From the NCBI GenBank assembly GCA_949358305.1, contig OX442318.1, positions 13,872,517 through 13,936,516 on the forward strand: a stretch of 64,000 bases of DNA. The letters run 5' to 3'. The position numbers and the translations under genes are program-made. Below are positions 57,649-64,000 of this stretch, in pieces. This DNA is from Strigamia acuminata. Lineage: Eukaryota > Arthropoda > Chilopoda > Geophilomorpha > Linotaeniidae. The notes beneath the pieces were generated by a model. It saw only the letters and a program-made list of their open reading frames with translations, was not told where the DNA came from and ran no database searches. The stretch's first letter is position 1; each line of letters opens with the position of its first letter.

Positions 57649-59346
57649 GTCAATTCGCGACCGCGTGTAGAAAACGCGCCTACGGCCGTCGTTCCACCGA
57701 CGAGTACTGTAAGCCAGCTCCCGGCACTCCAAGTCACGCCGACTGGAGTGCAAGCGACGCTGCCACCGCCAACACAACAGTCTTTGACGTTGCTGTTGCC
57801 GACGCAGTCATCAACGTCGCAACCGTTGCCAGCACAGCAGTCCCTGACGCTGCCGCCGCCGACACAGCCGCTGCCGCCGCCGACGCAGCCCCCGCCGCCG
57901 CCGCCGCCGATGCCGGGTTCGAGCACTACGCCGAACTTGGCCGTCGACGACTCGGTGATGTTGCCCGTTCACCAGAGCATTGCGCGGGAATGCCATAACG
58001 CCCGATTCGGAGAATATTACCCGAGCAAGGCAAGACACGACCGCACCGCGATGTGGTATGAACAGCGTGACGAAAACGCACGGCTGGCTCGAGAAGCAGC
58101 CAATCCATCGATCGAAGAGCTCTTGGCCTTCGCATTTGTGATGGAGGACCCGAGGGCCGCCGCCGCTGCTCTGCAGGGCGCCGACGTCACTCAGCGCCAT
58201 TTCATCGAGTGGGGGATTTCGATGATGCGGCACCACTCGCGCGCGTTCGCTGCAGATCCTGATCGCAGCAACCCTGTAAATCGGCGCAGTCTACAGCTGG
58301 CTTTGACGAAAATCATGGTCCAGTTATTGACCCCCTCGCTCTTTGGGGTCGGACGACAGGCGATGGCCTGTTGGTCCGTAGTAGACAGAGAGGGTGTGCA
58401 GATACCTCGCGCACTCGTTGGAGAATGGAGCGCCATTCTCCCCAACCCGGCGATGACTCGCTTCGAGCTGACCCGGGACGTGGTGAACCCCGAATGGGAG
58501 GGGTATAAGTTGCGGAGCATGGCCTTCCGCCACGCCGTTACCACGTGGGAGCCAACACCGTCAGCGCAGTCACACGCAATGATGGTCACGAGTGAAGAGC
58601 CGATGGAGAGCGACGCCGCCTCTTCGACTGCTTCACGTGGAGCCCCAACTCCACCTCCGCCGCCGCCACCGATGCCACCAGCGGCGACGCCACAGACACC
58701 CGTCCTATCAAATGCGGCGGGTAAGCCTAGACGCCTGCTATGCCGGACGCCGCCAACGATGTCCGCCGCTCGCCAGAGCCTGACGCCTCCCGCAGCCCAA
58801 GAAGCGCAGGAAGAGACTGTCCAGCAGGCAGTGGTTTCGAAGAGCGCCAAGCCAGCGAAAGCGGCGAAGCCTCCGACAAACTACTATGAGAAGTTGTGTG
58901 ACGAGTTCTCTCAGCTGTCGATGACGACGGCGACGCGCAAATTCATCCTCGCGCAGAGAGACAAGGGGAAATCGGTATTCGTTTGGCTACACAACCAGGT
59001 GCGCCAGACCACCGATTTGATCCTCCATCAGCGTTTGCTGAGGGCCCACCGTGCGCCTCGAACGGCCGCGGAGGCGAACGCGATCCGGCACACCAATTCC
59101 GGGTTTTCGGCGTTCATTCCGCGGGTTTGGCTGCATGAGAGGAGACGTGCCCCGTACGAGCCAGCCGGCGGCCACGCATTGTGCTTCATTTCCGAGCACG
59201 AGGACCCCCGCGACCAGTCTTCAGCCTTGGTTGGAGATCTGGTTTTGCCGCCCGGCGTTGTGCCGCCCGGCGCTGAGCCGCCCGTCCCTGGAGTGAGTTT
59301 CGCCCAGGCGATGGATCCAGCGTCGGGTCCCAGCAAGAAGGATTGA
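57649..59346 (+). pseudogene. ORF3, C-terminal part (interrupted)
   Basis: The frame is open from just after the ATAT duplication to TGA at 59344-59346, 565 codons. It has no early ATG (first in-frame ATG at 57910), which fits its being the second half of the ORF that begins at 55108. After about 25 residues comes a glutamine/proline-rich stretch with runs of Pro (to about 57910), a helical globular region (about 57940-58560), a second Pro-rich linker (about 58640-58690), and a C-terminal region with YYEKLCDEFSQL and SGFSAFIPRVWL. No known domain was recognised. It ends about 40 bases before the 3' LTR, so it was the 3'-terminal gene of the element. Confidence 0.65.
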
Positions 59347-59373
59347 TCGCTCCGAACACCGGCGGTCAGAGCT

Positions 59374-59383
59374 GGGAGGGGGA
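59374..59383 (+). other. Polypurine tract of element B
   Basis: GGGAGGGGGA, two bases before the 3' LTR. Confidence 0.8.
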
Positions 59384-59385
59384 CG

Positions 59386-60381
59386 TGTGGTGACCCGACT
59401 GGGGTGGGGCACGAAGAGTTTCTCTCGTGGCCTACATACGGGTAAAGAAGGGGAGTCGCACGCGCGCCTCCCTTCCCTCAGAGCATTGACATCCAGTCAA
59501 TGGACGGGCGTCTGCCCTGGGGGAGTGGGGGAGATTCGTCTTCTCCACTATTGGGTGGCTTTAGTCACCTGTCACCCCCCGCTTTGTGCAAAGGAATTCG
59601 CCTTGCACTGAGCGGGCAGAACCAACACAAAAATCAACCAAGATACACGTAAAAGCCAAACGTCCTAAAACGATCAAGCCTAAGTACAAAGACTTCAGGA
59701 GTGACCTAGGACAAGGGACTTTCAACGTGAGTACGATTGATTTGTGTTAACCTCCGCAGAGTAACCTGCGAAACAAGATTACCACACTATTTTAGCAAGC
59801 CAGCTAGAAATAGTAAACCTACTCCAATTTAGCGAGTTGTGCAGACAAACGGTCGCACAAGCCTAAATTGCAGTAACCACGACGAGCGTTCCCGCCGCTG
59901 TGTGTATCGCCGGGAACCACCAAGCGTCCGCCGCTGTGTGATCGCCGGACACCTACAAAAAACCCTAAACCTAGACAACAGACCAGAAGTAAGACCTTTC
60001 AGGCATTCACTCGCGCCCGACCAGCGTGAGCCCGAAGGACCGAACGAGAAACGTGAGACGAGGACGCCATTCATTGCCACGCCGGCCCAAGACGACACCA
60101 CGTTGCCACGCGGACGCCATCTTGGATCCACAGCGACAAAGGACGACCTCGACCAGTTTCCCGCCAACTTCACACCCCTTTCCTTTTACCTTTTTATTCC
60201 CTTACATATTTTATTCCCTTTTAACTGTATATTCCCGTATAATAAATACATTTATTATATTTACCTTTTACATTGTCTTGCCGTGTTACATTATTTGGGT
60301 AACCGCTTGAGTAAAGCGGTATTGCGAGATCAGAGAGTGACTCATACCACGTATCAGCGACAGACCGAGTTGAGCGCGACA
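59386..60381 (+). repeat. 3' LTR of element B
   Basis: Same 996 bases as 45495-46490; no difference was found in the stretches compared by eye. AATT follows directly. Confidence 0.97.
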
Positions 60382-60385
60382 AATT

Positions 60386-60910
60386 GGGTCAATTGAGCCA
60401 TTTGGACCCACTGTTGTTATAGCATTTCTAATTTGAAATAATCTTCAGTTCAAGGGGCACCGGCGCGCTGTGCAATAAACGTCGCCGACACTCCGGCGTT
60501 TAAACGAATCCCAGCCACTATTTAAACCGGCGTTTATTCAAGGCAATACAGTATGCTAATATTATTCCCCTCCCTTTACACAAACAATTGACTTGAACAA
60601 TTAACACAGTGTGTCACTGAAGTGACCAAACATGGCGTCACCTCCAAAACCCCCTTTATCAATCGTCCCTTTTCAAACGTCAGTTTTATTTTATTTTTAT
60701 TTTTTATTTTATTTATTAAATTCGAACACTCCAATGGAGTAAATACAGTGGATAAAGGAAAAGATTAAGCAGTGTTTTAAACTTTTAAAATATGAATGCG
60801 CAGCCGTTTACGCATGTGCTTGCAATGGAAACGACGAGACACAGAGCAGTCAAAGACCGAGGATCTGACATCATACGGAAGATTGTTCCAGAGTGACATA
60901 TACCGATACA
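60386..60910. other. Non-coding DNA, GC-rich repeat piece
   Basis: 60440-60560 carries CGGCGTTTAAACGAAT and CCGGCGTTTATTC words like those near 40500 and in the MITE at 44216. 60555-60690 is a diverged match to 15888-16060. Confidence 0.45.
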
Positions 60911-61612
60911 TACAGGGTGTCCCAAAAGTCAGAACCTCCCCAACTAATTTCCAAAATACTAGAGATATCAGAAAACTGAAAAAAAAACTCATACAGGAAA
61001 TCATTCATTGAGAATCTGATGGCATCCTCAAATTTGACCTCAAAGGTCATTTTCAAGGTCATTCACTTGCTAACTTCTAAACCAATCAGGTTAGAGCAAA
61101 ATTTCCAATTAGAAAGTAGTAGAGCATGGCCTAATTAGTCTAAAAACATAATTTACTAAAAATCTTTTCCTACAAAATTTTTGAAAAAACCTACTAAAAT
61201 TGTCTCTAGGTTAACGTTAACGTGCAATGTCAAATTTGAAAAAAACTGATTGTAAATTTTGGCTACGGATCAAAAAAGAAAAATCAAATCGTTTTGGTTC
61301 ATCAACTTTTATAAATTCACAAGTTGAAATCTAGAAAAAGTAACTTTTCCATAGCAAATAAACCATTCTCTACAACTTTGTAATTGAACATTTTTTCCCA
61401 TCTCACACAAACTATTTTTAGATTCTTCAGTGCAGGAACATCATTTTTGTATTTCAAGGTGATTTCTCCAAATGTAAAAATGATGTTTTCTGCATTGAAG
61501 AATCTAAAGTGGTCTTCCAAACAAAGGTTGATGTGAAGTTTAAGTGGCTACTTTCTTTGTGAGCACGTAGGTTTGGTTGATTAAGAGCATTTTCATTTGT
61601 GATTCTGTTGGA

Positions 61613-61682
61613 GTCCTGGCTAGCTTAAGTTAATTGGTGGAGCACAAGTCCGGCAAACAAGAGATTTGGGTTGACTCCCGGC
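61613..61682 (+). ncRNA. tRNA-like segment (SINE head or tRNA pseudogene)
   Basis: TAGCTTAAGTTAATTGGTGG followed by AGCA resembles a tRNA A box and D arm. GATTTGGGTTGACTCCCGGC resembles a B box and T arm. Six T follow at once (61683-61688), a polymerase III stop. The anticodon arm does not fold properly, so it is not a working tRNA. Either a tRNA-derived SINE head or a decayed tRNA carried by the transposon. Confidence 0.5.
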
Positions 61683-61787
61683 TTTTTTCAACCGAAAATT
61701 TCCTTTAAATACAAACAGTTTAAAACTTACAAAATGGGTCACCATCATTTTTCACGATGCCATTGAATTCACCACCTGACACTATTT

Positions 61788-62011
61788 TGTTGTGTATTTT
61801 GGTTTGTCACTTTCGATCCAATACAAATCTCGTATGAGGGTCACCTCCACCACGGGAGGTGTATGACATGTAATCTCGCGATTTTGTAACGTCAACGTGA
61901 CTTCCGGTTTGGTAGCATTAACGTGATTGTGTCGTACTGTATCGTGTGCGAATAAATAAACTTTCTCTAATCTACTAAATCGATGAGTTATTCCTTCATC
62001 TAACATCAACA
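61788..62011 (+). mobile_element. Solo LTR, 224 bp, nested in transposon
   Basis: Starts TGTTGTGTATTTTGG and ends ATCAACA (TGTTG/CAACA inverted). The flanks are TATTT (61783-61787) and TACTT (62012-62016), a 5-bp target duplication with one change. AATAAA at 61951-61956 gives the orientation. The homologous block at about 11960-12010 lacks it, which serves as an empty-site comparison. Confidence 0.7.
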
Positions 62012-62095
62012 TACTTAACTGTTTCAACAGATTATTGAATTTCTGCTTCGTTCTTCCGTAATTCTCCTGGAACGCTTTAAAGTAAGCACCCTGTA

Positions 62096-62706
62096 TATGA
62101 CATCCTGAATGTCAATAATTTAATCCCAGACACCAAATTCCATCAGTTACACATGAAGGAGAAAACTAAATTGGCTGTGCCTATTTAAAGTGCTCCGGTT
62201 TAGATCTGTCTTTTTTATCGAGATGACTATTGAGTTGTGGTGGAAATATTGTGTGTTTGGTTGTTTGTCGCCATATTGTATAGTTTGTGAATATTTACAT
62301 TACACACTTTCCGGATATGTGTAATGAATGTGCTGCTATTTAATGTCTCGATGTCGCGTTCAATCGATCTCGATTTTTATTAATGCTGGTTCTGTACCGC
62401 GGTTGAACGTTTCCATTTAGCAGCATGCGCTGATAACATCGTCTGCTCAAAAGAGCGAGTCCTGTATTGTTATTATTGCTTAGTTATCGATTATGAATGT
62501 CATTGCTTTTATTTTATAATGTAAAGGACAAATCATTGAAATCCAACAATGATTTATCCTATTTTTCCGAGTGCAGTTGTTAGCCTCGAAGCGTGTACAC
62601 TTTTATGTGATATTAAACATGGCGCACGCATGTCGGTGTCGCGCACCTGTTTAGACACTCGTCAACTCCTTTCTAACCGATGTTTTGGCCAGGAAATCGC
62701 TTTATA
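62096..62706 (+). other. Region holding the unseen 5' LTR of a Copia element
   Basis: The primer site at 62707 requires an LTR ending just before it. The LTR start could not be placed because the 3' LTR is outside the window. A start near 62230 would be reasonable. No gene seen. Confidence 0.4.
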
Positions 62707-63419
62707 TGGTAGCAGAGGGTGGTTCTCGACGGCCTGACCAGTTTGTAAAGGATTTCCGACCTTTTTGGACGCGAGACGAAGCCAAGACGTCGCCCGACTT
62801 CGCCGCAAACGCGAACCGACCGACGCAGACGGATTTTCTTCGCCAAATCGATTGGAAACGATCGGCAACGTGTGCGGACATTACTACGGACATTTTAGTG
62901 TGTAAGCAGCTTTATTTCGAAATTTTTCTGTGCGAAATAAGCACTTTTTCCGACGTCGTTGTGAAATTCTCCTGCGGCGGCCATTTTGGATTCGGCCGTG
63001 AAGCGAATCGCAGCCCAGACGTGCATCTGAACCGATACACGCCAACACGACGTTATTTTGCCGAGGCAATCAGTATTGCCAGCGAGACGACGCCCATTCA
63101 CGTCGACACGACGGAGTTTCGACGCAAAACGACCGATATTTGTCGTAGGATCGTCGAGGACGAAGATTTGTTCTGTGGCGACCATTTTGATCGTTTTTCA
63201 TCGCCATCGACGGTGAATATTCGTTTTGGAGCTGTGTTTACGTGTAAGTCCACGTACACAGCCATATTTAGCACGAAGAGCCGTGATTTACACCCGACGT
63301 GGAATTACGAAGGCGCGGACGTGCGCAACGACGATTTCAAGAGGAAACCCTGGTTTTGCACGCAGGGTGCACCAGTTGAGAGGGTTTCTCCTCACATTAG
63401 CACCCCGGCGTGCGTGTGA
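62706..63419 (+). CDS. Long ORF in Copia leader, unknown
   Basis: An ATG frame of 237 codons whose start codon overlaps the first bases of the primer site. A 714-base frame without a stop is unlikely by chance, but other frames here are also rather open because stop-rich AT words are few. The product (FVKDFRPFWTRDEAK..., later HFDRFSSPSTVNIRFG) resembles nothing I know. It may be a real leader protein or a by-product of base composition. Confidence 0.25.
   Translation: MVAEGGSRRPDQFVKDFRPFWTRDEAKTSPDFAANANRPTQTDFLRQIDWKRSATCADITTDILVCKQLYFEIFLCEISTFSDVVVKFSCGGHFGFGREANRSPDVHLNRYTPTRRYFAEAISIASETTPIHVDTTEFRRKTTDICRRIVEDEDLFCGDHFDRFSSPSTVNIRFGAVFTCKSTYTAIFSTKSRDLHPTWNYEGADVRNDDFKRKPWFCTQGAPVERVSPHISTPACV
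62707..62724 (+). other. Primer binding site, initiator tRNA-Met
   Basis: TGGTAGCAGAGGGTGGTT matches the complement of the 3' end of animal initiator tRNA-Met (…CCATCCTCTGCTACCA) with one mismatch. Confidence 0.8.
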
Positions 63420-63905
63420 GTTAATTCGACACGTGAAGCCGACGTTGAACACACCGTGGGAACCGATTACGGCGCAAGGATCCCGTAATTGGCCAACTTC
63501 ACATCTAGACTGTTTTGATTTATTTGCATACTTTCGTGAAACTCTGTATAGTTTTAAGTTTTTGTTGTTGGTCCCTTGTTAGATTCGGTGCTACCCTACG
63601 TCCAGTCGGGCACGTAGCACTGTATTCTTGGCTGGGCTTATCCAGGGCCCCCAACCATCCCGCGACCCCAGGAGGTCGGACGGAAGAGTTGGTGGATTGC
63701 CAGTCAAGGTTTTCCAATCTCACTTATTGAGATTCCCCGGGTTGAAACTGTATTTTCGCCTTCCTTTTTGGTTTTTGGGACTAGAGACAATTGTGCATTG
63801 TGTGATTAAGTGCTCCTGTGAAGTGTGTGTGCGGAATAAATTCCGAAATTGTGTTCTCTCTGTGCATAACCAATTATTATTGTGCATTTTCCTGGTGTCG
63901 TCGTG

Positions 63906-64000
63906 ATGGCTTCAAAGCACGACGATTACAAGGATATTAAAAAGCTCGATGGCACGAACTATGCCACCTGGTCCGTGCAGGTCCAGTTATTGCTCAAATA
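63906..64000 (+). CDS. gag: Copia Gag, N-terminus (partial)
   Basis: The ATG at 63906 (context TCGTGATGGC) opens a frame that reads DDYKDIKKLDGTNYATWS and on to the window end. LDGTNYxxWxxxxxxLL is the hallmark start of Ty1/Copia Gag (UBN2/DUF4219-type). No stop before 64000; the frame must continue outside. Confidence 0.85.
   Translation, partial: MASKHDDYKDIKKLDGTNYATWSVQVQLLLK

Larger units (their letters stand above)
45495..60381 (+). mobile_element. Ty3/Gypsy element B, 14.9 kb, with a third ORF
   Basis: 996-bp LTRs (45495-46490 and 59386-60381), an AATT target duplication (45491-45494 and 60382-60385), a tRNA-Pro-type primer site, intact gag and pol, and a polypurine tract. The LTRs look identical, so insertion is very young. 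The unusual part is 5.6 kb between pol and the 3' LTR: several short frames and a long third ORF now split by a nested insertion (56278-57644). The internal coding sequence is much richer in G+C than the surrounding genome. Integrase type and domain order are Ty3/Gypsy. The layout (frameshifted gag-pol, extra 3' genes behind a splice acceptor) is retrovirus-like. Confidence 0.95.
60913..62093. mobile_element. CAGGGTG-ended DNA transposon, TA flanks
   Basis: It begins CAGGGTGTCCCAAAAGTC and ends AAGTAAGCACCCTG, with TA immediately outside each end (60911-60912 and 62094-62095). Inside are a long hairpin (TTCTTCAGTGCAGGAACATC mirrored, 61421-61502), a tRNA-like segment, and a solo LTR. No transposase is present. 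A diverged relative of its right part lies at 11860-12050 and lacks the solo LTR. Confidence 0.65.
62707..64000 (+). mobile_element. Ty1/Copia element, 5' part, cut by window end
   Basis: Primer site, a 1.2-kb leader, and the start of a Copia-type Gag at 63906. The initiator-Met primer site and the Gag start agree on Ty1/Copia. The rest lies beyond 64000. Confidence 0.75.

Noticed and set aside
58191-58850. 219-codon minus-strand ORF under ORF3
   Set aside because: GC-rich codon usage of the plus-strand ORF leaves other frames open; no motif.
1-64000. CRISPR arrays, bacterial operons, working tRNA or rRNA genes
   Set aside because: Tandem arrays here have no unique spacers; no ribosome-binding sites or operon spacing; the 5S-like and tRNA-like pieces are degenerate.

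Overview
The window is eukaryotic, mostly AT-rich, non-coding DNA from an invertebrate animal. Evidence for a metazoan is one exon-like block of a protein tyrosine kinase. Arthropod is my best guess, from the transposon ends and short TTAGG-like runs, but nothing here fixes the species. No complete host gene is visible. Nearly everything that can be named is mobile DNA of several ages.

Layout. 1-34.9 kb: gene-poor DNA with minisatellites, TA-flanked MITEs, a 5S-rRNA-derived SINE-like segment (~5.8 kb), a degenerate Tc1/mariner-type transposase tail (~9.6 kb), a solo LTR (24,981-25,506, ATAT target duplication) and a ~1.08 kb fold-back element (33,652-34,730). 34,903-39,128: a compact Ty3/Gypsy element with 173-bp LTRs, AGTAT target duplication and a tRNA-Ser-type primer site. 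Its integrase has an internal deletion and frameshift. 39-45 kb: sparse DNA with a phase-0 tyrosine kinase exon on the minus strand (41,237-41,359) and a GC-rich MITE (44,216-44,446).

45,495-60,381: a very large (14.9 kb) Ty3/Gypsy retrotransposon. Its 996-bp LTRs look identical, it has an AATT target duplication and a tRNA-Pro-type primer site, and gag and pol are intact. The gag-pol overlap carries two tandem A-AAA-AAC slippery heptamers in the gag phase. After pol come several tiny ORFs, then a long third ORF of unknown family that begins at an ATG immediately after a good 3' splice site. That third ORF is split by a nested LTR-type insertion (56,278-57,644, ATAT duplication). Removing the insertion and one target copy leaves the frame exactly intact, so the two apparently separate ORFs were one reading frame of about 955 codons. 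I regard this element as the most likely undescribed system in the window.

60.4-62.1 kb: a TA-flanked CAGGGTG-ended transposon that carries a tRNA-like segment and has itself been hit by a 224-bp solo LTR. 62,707-64,000: the leader and gag start of a Ty1/Copia element primed by initiator tRNA-Met, cut off by the window end.
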